A DNA stretch of 64,000 bases, from assembly GCA_013298665.1 (NCBI GenBank), contig JAAFIK010000001.1:124001-188000 (forward strand), written 5' to 3'. The notes beneath the pieces are model-generated. The model did no database searches. It had not been told where the DNA came from and was given only the letters and a program-made list of their open reading frames with translations. Shown here piece by piece: positions 35,211-44,395 of this stretch (position 1 is the first letter of the stretch; each line of letters opens with the position of its first letter). The position numbers and the translations under genes were made by a program. This DNA is from Chitinophagales bacterium (GTDB lineage Bacteria > Bacteroidota > Bacteroidia > Chitinophagales > Chitinophagaceae).

Positions 35211-38200
35211 TTAACGGTTGCCTGTCTGTTCGTCGTTGTCGATCACCATCAGGCCATGTTCGTGTGCATGCTCTTCGCAGGTGTGCATCACTTTCATGCT
35301 TGGCGCTGCGGGTATTACGGGTTTGCCGTCTTTTTTATCGCCCAGCATTTTCCGGATCAGGCGGGTGCGTTCGGCCAGGAGTTGCTGCCGGAGTTGTTTG
35401 TCGCGTTCCCTGGTGAAATATACGATACCGTCTATGATGGTTTGTTCGGCTTTGGCGTAGATGCTGAGGGGGTTGTCGCTCCACAGTACGAGATCGGCGT
35501 CTTTACCTACTTTGATACTGCCAACGCGGTTGTCGATGTGCATCATTGTGGCGGGGTTGATGGTGACCATTTTCAGGGCATCAGTTTCGGACATGCCTCC
35601 GTATTTTACGGATTTGGCGGCTTCCTGGTTGAGGCGGCGGGCCATTTCGGCGTCGTCGCTGTTGATGGCTACGTTGAGCCCGACTTTCTGCATGATGGCG
35701 GCATTGTAAGGGATGGCATCCTGTACTTCCATCTTATAGGCCCACCAGTCGCTGAAGGTGGAGGCATTGGCGCCGTGTGCCTTCATCTTATCGGCTACTT
35801 TATAGCCTTCGAGGATATGGGTAAAGGTATTGAGGGTAAAACCAAAACGCTCGGCTACCCTGATCATGGCAGTGATTTCACTCTGTACATAACTGTGGCA
35901 GGTGATGAAACGTTTGCTGTTCATGATTTCCACGAGGGCATCGAGTTCGAGGTCTTTTCTTACCGCTGCAGCGTTGGGGTTCTTAAGGGCAGCTTCGTAA
36001 TCTTTGGCACGGGTAAAGGCGTCAACCAGTACCTGTTCTACACCCATGCGGGTATCGGGGAAGCGGTTGTTGGCTTGTGAGGGCGTTCGTTTTACGTTTT
36101 CGCCGAGGGCAAATTTGATAAAGGGATCGTTGCCGCCAAATTTCAGGTCGTTGTCGTTACCGCCCCAGCGCAGTTTGATGAGCTGGGTTTGTCCGCCGAT
36201 GGTATTGGCGCTGCCATGCAGGATATGTGAAGTGGTTACGCCGCCACTGAGCTGGCGGTAAATATTGTCGTCATCAGGGTCGAGGTTATCGCCGATCCTT
36301 ACTTCGGAGGTTACTGATTGACCACCCTCGTTGATGGAGGAAGCAGCGATATGCGAGTGTTCGTCGATGATGCCGGGTGTGAGGTGCTTGCCGGTGCCGT
36401 CGATGATGCGTGCTGCGGGGTCGGTGAGGTTTTTGCCGATCTGCGCAATTTTGCCATTGCGTACGAGTATGTCTGTATTGGTGAGTATGCCGGTGGCTTC
36501 GCTTGTCCACACGGTAGCGTTTTTGATGAGCAGGGTTTCTGGTTTTGGCATTTCTGCCCAGCCATACCCGTTGTTGGGCCAGGTGAGGCTGGCTTTTATG
36601 CCCATGTCTTTCTTTTTGGCGCTGTCTGCTTTGGCGGTATTGTTTTTGGCGGAATCGGTTTTGGGTGTTTCTGCTGCGGCCGACCAGGTGGCGCTCCAGG
36701 TAAATTTTTTACCTGTGGGGTCTTCGCCGAGTCCGTTCCAGTTGTTGCCTGTTTTCATACCGCTGAAGCGGAGGGATTGTTTTCCTCCTTTTTCAGTGGG
36801 GAAGCTGAATTTTACCTGTTTCCCTTCAATGTTGAGTTTGGCAGTGAGGGTATCTTTACCGATCACCGTCATGGTATTGTTTTTAAGGGTGGCACGGTAT
36901 TGCTGTGTACCTGCGGGCAGGTTGAGTGTGAGGGCATAGTTGCCATCACCGCTTGTCCAGTTGTTGTCTTTGATGCTGTATTTTTCGCCCTGTATCCAGT
37001 TTTGATAGAGGGTTGTTTTTTCGGCGAATATTGGCCCTGAGCAGATCAGGAAGTTGGCCCATTTGCCCGCATCGATGCTGCCGGTTTCGGTATAGATGCC
37101 GAGAAGGGTGGCGGGAAAGCGGGTAAGGGCATCTAAGGCCCTGCTCTCGGTGAGACCGTTTTCGATGGCTTTGCGGAGATTGGGTAAAAATTGTTTGGCG
37201 TCTTTGAGGTCGGCTGTGGTGAGACAGAAGTTGATGCCCGCCTTTTCGAGGGCTGCAGGATTACCGGGTGCCATCTCCCAGTGTTTCATATCGGCAAGGG
37301 ATATAAATCTTGCGTCGTTGGGGTCTTCTACGTCCATGGCCTGGGGAAAGCTGAGCGGAAGGATAAAGCTGGCTTTGGTAGCGGCTATTTCATTGATGCG
37401 CTGGTATTCATTGCCCCCGGCTTTTATGATGTACTGGATGCCAAATTCATCGCCAATGCGGTCGGCCCGGAGGTCGTTCCACTTATCGTTGGCTTCAAAT
37501 ATCTGCGGGAGGGAAAGGTTATCATTCCAGTACTGGAGGCTGAGGTTAATGCCTTCGCCGGCGGGTTTATTTTTGTACCAGCGGGCATCGATAAAGGTTT
37601 GCCGCAGGAGGGCGATGCTGCCCATCATGGAGCCGGGGTAGCTTTGGGTGGATATGCCTTTGTTGAAGGAATAATGTGCGGATGCTTTTTCTTTGAGGAT
37701 GACAAGATTTTCTTTCCGGTTGGCCAGCGTTACTACGGCGCCTGTTCCCCTGGCGATGCCGTCTTTCTGGTGGGTGAGTACGGTGCCGAAGCCCAGTTCG
37801 CGAAGGGGGGCGGCTTTACCGTCATCTGCCGCAAATATGGCAGCGGCGTTGACGTCGGTACGTATGGCCTGGTTCCAGCCATAAGCGCCCTTGACATTGC
37901 TGGTCAACTGAGCCGGTGCGTTGAAGTTGAACGGTGTGGCCGGCCGTTGTGGTGTACTCATGCCGTAATCGGTATAGGCGTCAATAAGAGAGGGGTAAAT
38001 GTATTTACCACTGCAATCCACGATCATGGCATCGGGGGGTATGGTGATGCCTGTACCGGTGGCGATGATTTTGCCGTTGCGGATAAGGAGTGTGGCGTTG
38101 GTGATGGTGGATTGCGCATTTTTTACGATGGTGGCATTGGTAAAGGCGTAACAGCCGCTCCGGTTATCGGTAACGCCGTTGACGGGTTGTGTTACCTGGG

Positions 38201-38258
38201 CGGTGAGTTGTGTACACAGCAGCAATAGGGGGATGAGCCATCCCGTTCTTTTGGTCAT
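35211..38258 (-). CDS. Secreted tandem amidohydrolase: degenerate N-terminal and intact C-terminal module
   Basis: 1015-residue exported protein with a signal peptide (about 1-21, CTQLTAQ). The N-terminal amidohydrolase-like module (about 35-440) has YPSLIDAYTDYG at residues 88-99, where the HxH histidines are absent. A Lys/Ala/Asp-rich linker region (about 550-590) follows a beta-rich insert. The C-terminal module (about 600-985) has a complete metal site: PGIIDEHSHIAAS (His634, His636), FITCHSYVQ, NTFTHILEGYK and VAINSDDAEMARR, then GSIKVGKDADLVLW. The extreme C-terminus is His-rich (HTCEEHAHEHG). The substrate is unknown; related proteins are peptidase- or imidazolone-type hydrolases. Confidence 0.85.
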   Translation of the reverse strand: MTKRTGWLIPLLLLCTQLTAQVTQPVNGVTDNRSGCYAFTNATIVKNAQSTITNATLLIRNGKIIATGTGITIPPDAMIVDCSGKYIYPSLIDAYTDYGMSTPQRPATPFNFNAPAQLTSNVKGAYGWNQAIRTDVNAAAIFAADDGKAAPLRELGFGTVLTHQKDGIARGTGAVVTLANRKENLVILKEKASAHYSFNKGISTQSYPGSMMGSIALLRQTFIDARWYKNKPAGEGINLSLQYWNDNLSLPQIFEANDKWNDLRADRIGDEFGIQYIIKAGGNEYQRINEIAATKASFILPLSFPQAMDVEDPNDARFISLADMKHWEMAPGNPAALEKAGINFCLTTADLKDAKQFLPNLRKAIENGLTESRALDALTRFPATLLGIYTETGSIDAGKWANFLICSGPIFAEKTTLYQNWIQGEKYSIKDNNWTSGDGNYALTLNLPAGTQQYRATLKNNTMTVIGKDTLTAKLNIEGKQVKFSFPTEKGGKQSLRFSGMKTGNNWNGLGEDPTGKKFTWSATWSAAAETPKTDSAKNNTAKADSAKKKDMGIKASLTWPNNGYGWAEMPKPETLLIKNATVWTSEATGILTNTDILVRNGKIAQIGKNLTDPAARIIDGTGKHLTPGIIDEHSHIAASSINEGGQSVTSEVRIGDNLDPDDDNIYRQLSGGVTTSHILHGSANTIGGQTQLIKLRWGGNDNDLKFGGNDPFIKFALGENVKRTPSQANNRFPDTRMGVEQVLVDAFTRAKDYEAALKNPNAAAVRKDLELDALVEIMNSKRFITCHSYVQSEITAMIRVAERFGFTLNTFTHILEGYKVADKMKAHGANASTFSDWWAYKMEVQDAIPYNAAIMQKVGLNVAINSDDAEMARRLNQEAAKSVKYGGMSETDALKMVTINPATMMHIDNRVGSIKVGKDADLVLWSDNPLSIYAKAEQTIIDGIVYFTRERDKQLRQQLLAERTRLIRKMLGDKKDGKPVIPAAPSMKVMHTCEEHAHEHGLMVIDNDEQTGNR

Positions 38259-38421
38259 AACATTTGTTTTGGTAAGGAATGTTAAATATACAGCATTGGC
38301 TGTAATGTCGTTAACTGCGTTGGAGCCGTTCATCATTTTTATTGTTGCCGGGGTATTTTGAAATTTTCGTTCTCAATGTTGGGTGGGGTAGTGATTATGA
38401 TTATCCTCATTATGTATTCTT

Positions 38422-38494
38422 TTTCTTTTTGCCTCCGCTGATGCTTCGATCTGGGTGTACCACTCCAAAAAGAAACAAAAAAGAGCCCCGAAAC
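38422..38494 (-). repeat. Dispersed hairpin element (copy 2)
   Basis: On the minus strand it begins GTTTCGGGGCTCTTTTTTG, then TTTCTTTTTGG, and ends GGCAAAAAGAAA. The arms TTTCTTTTTG and CAAAAAGAAA pair exactly (38466-38475 with 38422-38431). The lead-in and the arms match the element at 10213-10283; the loop differs. Confidence 0.6.
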
Positions 38495-38516
38495 TTATTA
38501 CTCCAATGTCATTACG

Positions 38517-38610
38517 TTAACGATTGGTCTGGGGCAATTGTGCCACCCCTTCGGGGTTTATTGCCCGCATAATCGTCTGTTATCTATAATAATACCACCC
38601 TTTCAGGGTT
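38517..38610 (+). repeat. REP-like intergenic element (copy 1)
   Basis: Starts TTAACGATTGG and contains ACCCCTTCGGGGT, then CTATAATAATACCACCCTTT and CAGGGTT, so two small GC-rich hairpins flank an AT-rich middle. The copy at 56427-56523 matches along about 90 bp. No transposase is nearby. Confidence 0.7.
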
Positions 38611-38774
38611 CTGAACATCCTTAACTCAATGACATTGCCGTTACCTCTTCCGGTAGCTATCGGAGTAATACTACATCTGCGCGAGGATTAGCGTGATGGC
38701 TCGCGGAAAATTGAGGTGCGCTATTGTTGCTGTTGCGGAGGTGCTTTTACCGGGCTTTTGTTTATTTTTGCTGC

Positions 38775-39443
38775 ATGATAGCGCAGTATATTGATCATAC
38801 GGTACTCAAGCCAACGACGACGGTTGCGGAGGTGGAACGGCTTTGTGCAGAGGCTTTGCAGTGGTCGTTTGCCGCAGTATGTGTGCCGCCGCTTTTTGTG
38901 CGGAAGGCAAAAGCACTGACGGCGGGAAGCGGGGTAAAGGTGGCTACGGTGATTGGTTTTCCGTTTGGCTATTCTGCTATTGAGGCTAAGGTTGCCGAAT
39001 CTATACTGGCGATTGTGGATGGTGCGGATGAGCTGGATGTGGTGATCAATATCAGTGCGATCAGGAATAATGACTGGGGATTCCTGGCGCAGGAGCTGAA
39101 TACGCTGCTGCCGATTATCCGCAGTAAGCAAAAAGTGGTTAAAATCATTATTGAAAGCGGGGTACTTACGGATGATGAGATTGTGAAGTGCTGTGACCTG
39201 TATGGTGTGGCAGGGGTTGACTTCCTGAAGACGAGTACGGGTTATGCGGAACAGGGGGCTACGGTGGCCGCGGTTGAACTGATGCGCCGTCATTTAGCGG
39301 ATACGGTTAAAATAAAGGCTTCGGGGGGGATAAAAAATTATACTTTTGCCAGGCAATTGCTTGCGGCCGGAGCCGACCGGCTGGGCTGCAGCAGCAGTGT
39401 AGCGATTGTTGTGGAGGAGCAGGTGGCAGGGGAAGTGTGTTGA
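38775..39443 (+). CDS. deoC: Deoxyribose-phosphate aldolase
   Basis: 222-residue class I aldolase that cleaves 2-deoxyribose 5-phosphate to glyceraldehyde 3-phosphate and acetaldehyde during deoxynucleoside breakdown. Motifs are IDHTVLKPTTT, VIGFPFGYSAIEAKV, ADELDVVINI, the Schiff-base Lys in VDFLKTSTGY, and VKIKASGGIKNY. The ATG at 38775 (MIAQYIDHTVLKP) is preferred to 38724. The SPOR gene follows after 32 bp and is probably co-transcribed. Confidence 0.95.
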   Translation: MIAQYIDHTVLKPTTTVAEVERLCAEALQWSFAAVCVPPLFVRKAKALTAGSGVKVATVIGFPFGYSAIEAKVAESILAIVDGADELDVVINISAIRNNDWGFLAQELNTLLPIIRSKQKVVKIIIESGVLTDDEIVKCCDLYGVAGVDFLKTSTGYAEQGATVAAVELMRRHLADTVKIKASGGIKNYTFARQLLAAGADRLGCSSSVAIVVEEQVAGEVC

Positions 39444-39475
39444 ACAATATAGCTATTATATATATAAGGTAAGAT

Positions 39476-39958
39476 ATGAGCAGATTATTAATGGCGGTGG
39501 TATTATTGGCTACGGTAACGGGGGTAAAGGCGCAGGTTACGCCTGTGGTGGCGGATACGCCTGTAGCGGGTAAAATTGTGGTACATAAGGATGGCCGGCT
39601 GGATGTGCTGGCAACGAAGCAGGGGGATACGCGCGATCCGGGAGCTCCGCTCGGGCCCAGGGCGGCAAAGGGTTACCGGCTGATGATCCTTAACACCAAT
39701 GACCGCGACCAGGCGCTGCGGGTGCGCTCGCAATTGCTGCAGCGTTTCCCGGAACAAAAAATATACATGAGTTTTAAACCGCCGTATATCCAGTTGAAGT
39801 TTGGCAATTTTGTGGAAAAGGGTGAGGCGGAGCGTTACAAAACGCAGATCAAGCGTACGGGGCTTATTTCAACGAATATCTATGCGGTGCCGGAGATTGT
39901 GGAAGTGAAGGCTTCGAAGGAGGGGGATAAGGAGAAAAAAGAAAGCGACCGGAAATAG
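39476..39958 (+). CDS. SPOR domain protein
   Basis: 160-residue exported protein with a signal peptide (about 1-20, VTGVKAQ) and a SPOR-like domain (about 65-140): GYRLMILNTNDRDQALRVRS, QLLQRFPEQKIYM and YIQLKFGNFVEKGEAERYK. SPOR domains bind denuded septal peptidoglycan; this protein is periplasmic. The tail is charged (GDKEKKESDRK). It lies 32 bp downstream of deoC and ends at a strong terminator. Confidence 0.85.
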   Translation: MSRLLMAVVLLATVTGVKAQVTPVVADTPVAGKIVVHKDGRLDVLATKQGDTRDPGAPLGPRAAKGYRLMILNTNDRDQALRVRSQLLQRFPEQKIYMSFKPPYIQLKFGNFVEKGEAERYKTQIKRTGLISTNIYAVPEIVEVKASKEGDKEKKESDRK

Positions 39959-39977
39959 TTTGTGCATACTGCAAGAG

Positions 39978-40005
39978 AGAGTTTCTGTCAGAAACTCTTT
40001 TTTTT
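39978..40005 (+). terminator. Terminator after the SPOR gene
   Basis: AGAGTTTCT pairs exactly with AGAAACTCT across a 3-nt loop (GTC), followed by a long T run. It lies 20 bp after the stop codon. Confidence 0.9.
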
Positions 40006-40034
40006 ATCTTACAATATTGAACGAAATTACCTTT

Positions 40035-41213
40035 ATGATCAGGGAAAGGATACAGGAACTGGCTTCGGCTTACCGCGAGGAGTTTATCGGCATACGGGAG
40101 CATTTGCATGCGCACCCGGAGCTGAGTTACCAGGAATATGAAACGGCTGCTTTTGTTAAAGCGCAACTGACCGGGCTGGGAATACCTTTTGTGTCTATGG
40201 CGGATACGGGTGTGGTGGGTCTGGTTGAGGGTGTTGATCCGGGGAGCCGTGTTGTTGCGCTTCGGGCGGATATGGATGGGCTGCCTATTACGGAAGCGAA
40301 TGATGTACCATACCGTTCTACCCGTTCGGGGGTTATGCATGCCTGCGGGCATGATGTGCATACCACCTGTTTGCTGGGGGCTGCAAAGATACTTTCGGAA
40401 ACAAAGGCGGACTGGAAAGGGACGGTAAAACTGATCTTCCAGCCGGGGGAGGAGCGTAATCCCGGTGGTGCGAGCCTGATGATCCGCGACGGGGTGCTTG
40501 ACAATCCCAGGCCGGCAAAAATATTTGCGTTGCATGTTCATCCGGGTCTGGAAACGGGGCGGCTGAGTTTTCGCAGCGGTATGGTTATGGCGAGTGCGGA
40601 TGAACTTTACATCACGATTACGGGTAAGGGTGGCCATGCTGCGGCACCGCACCTTACCTCGGATACGATACTGATTGCTTCGCAGTTGGTGGTGAGTCTG
40701 CAGCAGCTTATTGCCCGCAATAACAATCCTTTCAATCCCTCGGTACTGTCTATTACTTCTATACAGGGGGGGAATACAACGAATGTGATTCCGACGGAGG
40801 TAAAGCTGATGGGTACTTTCCGGGCGATGGATGAGGGGTGGCGTTTCAGGGCGCATGAGCTGATCCGTAAACAAACGGTGGAACTGGTGGCGGCGATGGG
40901 TGCGGAGGCTACCATACATATTGATGTGGGTTATCCTTTTGTACTCAACAATGAGGCGCTGACGGCAGCGGCCAGGTTGCAGGCGGAGACCTATATGGGT
41001 GCTGCAAATGTGGAGACCACCGAGTTGCGTATGGGGGCTGAGGATTTTGGTTATTATTCGCATATTGTGCCAGGTTGTTTTTTCCGGCTGGGTGTGGGCA
41101 ATAGGGCAAGGGGTATTTCGGCGAATGTGCATACGCCTGTATTTGATATTGACGAAAATGCGATTGCTGTCGGGATGGGTATTATGGCCTGGCTGGCGGT
41201 GAGCGTTGATTAA
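40035..41213 (+). CDS. M20 family metallopeptidase/amidohydrolase
   Basis: 392-residue N-acyl-amino-acid amidohydrolase-type M20D protein. Metal and catalytic motifs are LHAHPELSYQEYET, HACGHDVHTTCLL, FQPGEERNPGGA, the His in ALHVHPGLETG, and GAEDFGYY near the end. It hydrolyses N-acyl or amide-linked amino-acid derivatives; the substrate is not assigned. No signal peptide is seen, so it is probably cytosolic. The ATG at 40035 lies after the upstream terminator, and the start at 39960 is rejected for that reason. Confidence 0.9.
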   Translation: MIRERIQELASAYREEFIGIREHLHAHPELSYQEYETAAFVKAQLTGLGIPFVSMADTGVVGLVEGVDPGSRVVALRADMDGLPITEANDVPYRSTRSGVMHACGHDVHTTCLLGAAKILSETKADWKGTVKLIFQPGEERNPGGASLMIRDGVLDNPRPAKIFALHVHPGLETGRLSFRSGMVMASADELYITITGKGGHAAAPHLTSDTILIASQLVVSLQQLIARNNNPFNPSVLSITSIQGGNTTNVIPTEVKLMGTFRAMDEGWRFRAHELIRKQTVELVAAMGAEATIHIDVGYPFVLNNEALTAAARLQAETYMGAANVETTELRMGAEDFGYYSHIVPGCFFRLGVGNRARGISANVHTPVFDIDENAIAVGMGIMAWLAVSVD

Positions 41214-41233
41214 TTGACCTGTAAAATTATTGT

Positions 41234-42646
41234 ATGAAATTATCTTTCCATGGTGCTGCCCGAACGGTAACGGGTAGCAAGCACCTGATTACGCTTAAGG
41301 ATGGCCGCAGTATATTACTGGACTGTGGTATGTTTCAGGGAATGGGTAAGGAGACGGATCCGCTGAACCGGGATTTTGGGTTTGACCCGCTTTCGGTGAA
41401 CTATATGATCTTGTCGCACGCGCATATTGACCACAGTGGCCTTATTCCGCGGTTGGTGAAGGGTGGCTATACCGGACCGATCTTTGCCACACCGGCGACG
41501 AAAGACCTTGCGGGTGTATTGCTGGAGGATAGTGCGGGGATACAGGAGTCTGACCTGAAATTTGTGAACAAGCGCCGGGCGGCTGAGGGGCTGCCTTACT
41601 TAGAAGCGTTGTACACGGAGGAGGATGCGAAAAGGGCGATGGAGCAGTTTGTGGTGGTGGATTATAATGTATGGCACCGTATTGCTGATGGTATAGAATT
41701 CTGCTATACAGATGCGGGGCATATTATTGGGAGTGCTTCGGTACATCTTCGGATTAAGGAGAACGGGCAAACGTTGCGGCTGACGTTTAGTGGTGATGTG
41801 GGCCGGTACCGCGACATCATCCTCCGGTCGCCGGCAACTTTTGACCAGGCGGACTACATCATCATCGAATCGACTTATGGCAACAGTTTGCACGATGAGC
41901 ATAACGCTACACCGGATACTTTGCTGCACTGGATTGAAGAGACGTGTATCCGTAAAAAGGGCAAATTGCTGATTCCTGCATTCAGTGTGGGGCGTACGCA
42001 GGAGATACTGTATGCGCTGAACCAGCTCTGGCTTGAGCGCAGGCTGCCTGAGGGGGTGGCTTATTTCTTAGACAGTCCGCTGAGTCTTGAGGCGACACAA
42101 ATTGTAAAACAATACCCGCAGTATTTTAATGCGCGGATACAAAGGGTGCTTGAGGTGGATGATGATCCTTTTGGTTTTCCGGGGTTACGTACCATCAAGT
42201 CGGTGGAGGAGAGCAAGTTGCTCAACCAGCGCCGTGAGCCCTGTGTGATCATCTCGGCGAGTGGTATGGCGGAGGCTGGCCGCATCAAGCACCATATCAG
42301 CAACAATATTGAAAACAGCCGCAATACGATCCTGCTGACGGGGTATTGCGAGCCGAACTCGCTGGGCGGGCGGCTCAAAAAGAAGCCGGGTGAGGTAACG
42401 ATCTTCGGGCAATTGCACGAGGTGAATGCGGAGGTTGCGGAGATGCGCAGTATGAGTGCGCATGGCGATTATGATGATCTTTGTCAATACTTAGCCTGCC
42501 AGGATCCGCGGTTGGTGAAAAAGCTTTTTCTGGTGCATGGGGAATATGTGGTGCAGACGGATTTTAAGCAGCGGTTGCTGCGGAAGGGTTTTAGGGATGT
42601 GGTGATTCCGGAGATGCACGAAGCGGCTGTGCTCAATACTGAGTAG
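41234..42646 (+). CDS. Metallo-beta-lactamase/beta-CASP ribonuclease-like protein
   Basis: 470-residue protein of the CPSF73/RNase-J-related beta-CASP group. It opens with MKLSFHGAARTVTGSKHLI and contains the zinc motif LSHAHIDHSGL, FCYTDAGHIIGSAS, LTFSGDVGRY, then beta-CASP parts LIPAFSVGRTQEIL, ISASGMAEAGR, and the closing MRSMSAHGDYDD. Members act as RNA exonucleases or endonucleases. It lies 20 bp downstream of the M20 gene and is probably co-transcribed. Confidence 0.92.
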   Translation: MKLSFHGAARTVTGSKHLITLKDGRSILLDCGMFQGMGKETDPLNRDFGFDPLSVNYMILSHAHIDHSGLIPRLVKGGYTGPIFATPATKDLAGVLLEDSAGIQESDLKFVNKRRAAEGLPYLEALYTEEDAKRAMEQFVVVDYNVWHRIADGIEFCYTDAGHIIGSASVHLRIKENGQTLRLTFSGDVGRYRDIILRSPATFDQADYIIIESTYGNSLHDEHNATPDTLLHWIEETCIRKKGKLLIPAFSVGRTQEILYALNQLWLERRLPEGVAYFLDSPLSLEATQIVKQYPQYFNARIQRVLEVDDDPFGFPGLRTIKSVEESKLLNQRREPCVIISASGMAEAGRIKHHISNNIENSRNTILLTGYCEPNSLGGRLKKKPGEVTIFGQLHEVNAEVAEMRSMSAHGDYDDLCQYLACQDPRLVKKLFLVHGEYVVQTDFKQRLLRKGFRDVVIPEMHEAAVLNTE

Positions 42647-42722
42647 TAGCGGGAGGAAAAGTAGCAAGTATCAGGATTGTTGTTATGCACCTGGTATCCA
42701 GTGTCTTATACCTGAATACCCG

Positions 42723-42760
42723 AAGGGGCTGTCTCCATACGGTGGGACAGCCCCTTTTGT
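42723..42760 (+). terminator. Bidirectional terminator between convergent genes
   Basis: AAGGGGCTGTC pairs perfectly with GACAGCCCCTT across a 12-nt loop. A T run follows on the plus strand. It lies between the nuclease-like gene and the convergent gene ending at 42779. Confidence 0.85.
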
Positions 42761-42778
42761 ATTGCGGGTTTGTATTGT

Positions 42779-43681
42779 TCAGACCCGTTTGAGTTTTATG
42801 GCGAGGTTGGTGGCCTGGCCGAGGGTGACTTTTACGTCTTCAGTAGTGGCGGTACTGAAGCCCTCCTTCCGGATGGTGATGTGGTACTGTCCGGGTTTGA
42901 TGGGTTTGATACTGGTGCTGCCTTCCTTATCTGTTAATTTGTCTACTGCTGTACCGTCTATTGTGATCATGGCTCCTTTGATGGGATTGTCGTTTTCGCC
43001 ATCGGTAACGGTGATGCTGAGTTGTGTGGTGGTGTGCCCGCTGTCTACGATCATGCGGTTGGCTTTGTAGCCATTGAGGAACTGTTGCTCTGCGGTGCTG
43101 ATGCCGTTGATGAGTTTATCGATTTTGCCTTTGAGTTGCAGGTCTGCATCGCGGAAGAGGGTGATGAGGCTTTTGCCGTATGCGGTTTTGTTGGCGGCGG
43201 CATTGCGCGGACCGGGTACGGTGCTGCCATAGCTGTCTATTGCTGTTTTGAAGGCATCGATAACGGCGGTGGATAAACCATAATCAGCGAGGCTGGCTTC
43301 GTTTGCTTTGGCGAGGTTGTAGTAGATCATGCAACCGGGAAGGAGTTCTTCATCGCGCCAGCGGGTAATGGCTGTGGGTGATGTTTTTGTTTTTTCCATG
43401 ATTACGTGATCTTTCTGGTCTGTTGCCCATGCGTAGATGGCGCCTGCTACGCGGTTGGCAAAGGTACAGAGTGCTTTTTTATTTTCTTCCTTGGTGGTGG
43501 TGTATCCTCTGCCGGACTGGAGTTGCTGCTGCACGGCGTTGCCAATGGCGCTTACGGTGATTTTAAAGGCGCTGATGGTGTTCTGCAATGCGGGGATTGT
43601 TTTGATGAGCGCACTGTTGTCTTCACAGTGTTTGATGACTGAATCGTACATGTTCAGTTTAGCTTCCTGTTTACTTGTCAT
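42779..43681 (-). CDS. Cytosolic helical protein with C-terminal carboxypeptidase-regulatory-like (PEGA-type) domain
   Basis: 300-residue protein without a signal peptide. The first about 200 residues are predicted helical, with MTSKQEAKLNMYDSVIKHCE and TVPGPRNAAANKTAYGKSLI. The last about 85 residues form a beta-sandwich like the carboxypeptidase-D-regulatory domain: LSITVTDGENDNPIKGAMIT, IDGTAVDKLTDKEGSTSIKP, and GQYHITIRKEGFSTATTEDV. Such domains usually occur in exported proteins, so a cytosolic one is unusual. I do not recognise a function. It is divergent from a Crp-like regulator with 141 bp between start codons. Confidence 0.75.
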   Translation of the reverse strand: MTSKQEAKLNMYDSVIKHCEDNSALIKTIPALQNTISAFKITVSAIGNAVQQQLQSGRGYTTTKEENKKALCTFANRVAGAIYAWATDQKDHVIMEKTKTSPTAITRWRDEELLPGCMIYYNLAKANEASLADYGLSTAVIDAFKTAIDSYGSTVPGPRNAAANKTAYGKSLITLFRDADLQLKGKIDKLINGISTAEQQFLNGYKANRMIVDSGHTTTQLSITVTDGENDNPIKGAMITIDGTAVDKLTDKEGSTSIKPIKPGQYHITIRKEGFSTATTEDVKVTLGQATNLAIKLKRV

Positions 43682-43822
43682 AATTTTTTGTTTTGTGGGG
43701 TACTGCGGTTGCCTGTTTTATTTCCTTGTTTTTTTTGGAAATGTTTACGGGTGTTCGCAGTACTCCGGGTGAAAATTGTTTTGTGCCTGCAGGACACCAC
43801 AAAGCAAGAAATTGGGGCTGAC

Positions 43823-44395
43823 ATGAAGGATAAAATAATTGCTTACCTGGGGCAACTGTATCCGATTGCCGAGGGGCTGCGGGTATGGCTGAAGAAGACC
43901 CTGAAGGAGCGACGGCTTGCGCGGAAAGAGCTGCTGCTGAAGGCGGGTGAGCGGGGTGATTTTATTTGCTTTATTGTAAATGGACTGTTGCGTTCGTATA
44001 CGCTGGCCGAAGACGGGTCGGACACCACGGTATGGTTTATGAAGGAAATGGATATTGCTATTTCGGTAAAAAGTTTTTATGAGCAGGCGCCGGGGAGGGA
44101 GTATATTGAAGCGCTTGAGTCTTCTTTACTGTTTTATATAACTTATGCTGAACTGGAGGAGGCTTACCGGCTGTTTCCTGATTTTAATATCCTTGGCCGC
44201 CGCCTTACAGAACGGTATTATGTTTTGTCGGAAGAGCGGCTGCATTGTATCCGCAATAAAAAGGCTGAAGACCGTTACCGATTTTTGCAGGAGCACCATC
44301 CGGATATCGTTGAGCGTGTACCGGATAAGTATATTTCTTCTTATCTGGATATCTCTACGGGTACGTTGTGCAGGTTGAAGCATAGTATTCCATAG
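43823..44395 (+). CDS. Crp/Fnr family regulator (cyclic-nucleotide-binding-like fold)
   Basis: 190-residue regulator of the Bacteroidota Crp/Fnr type. The cNMP-binding fold is visible as LLKAGERGDFICFIVNGLLR, followed by TLAEDGSDTTVWFMKEMDIA. The C-terminal part (EDRYRFLQEHHPDIVERVPD, then KYISSYLDISTGTLCRLKHS) looks like a shortened winged-helix reading head. The effector is not evident. The start at the ATG at 43823 (MKDKIIAYLGQLYP) is preferred to 43688. It probably controls itself and/or the divergent gene. Confidence 0.82.
   Translation: MKDKIIAYLGQLYPIAEGLRVWLKKTLKERRLARKELLLKAGERGDFICFIVNGLLRSYTLAEDGSDTTVWFMKEMDIAISVKSFYEQAPGREYIEALESSLLFYITYAELEEAYRLFPDFNILGRRLTERYYVLSEERLHCIRNKKAEDRYRFLQEHHPDIVERVPDKYISSYLDISTGTLCRLKHSIP

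Larger units (their letters stand above)
38259..38774 (+). other. Intergenic region with dispersed repeats
   Basis: 516 bp without a gene. It holds a copy of the long hairpin element (38422-38494, inverted) and a REP-like element (38517-38610). A candidate -7 element for deoC, TATTTTTG, lies at 38763-38770, very close to the start codon. Confidence 0.6.

Noticed and set aside
36318-37040. Long plus-strand open frame opposite the amidohydrolase gene
   Set aside because: It is an antisense shadow of a coding region with a signal peptide and intact family motifs on the other strand.
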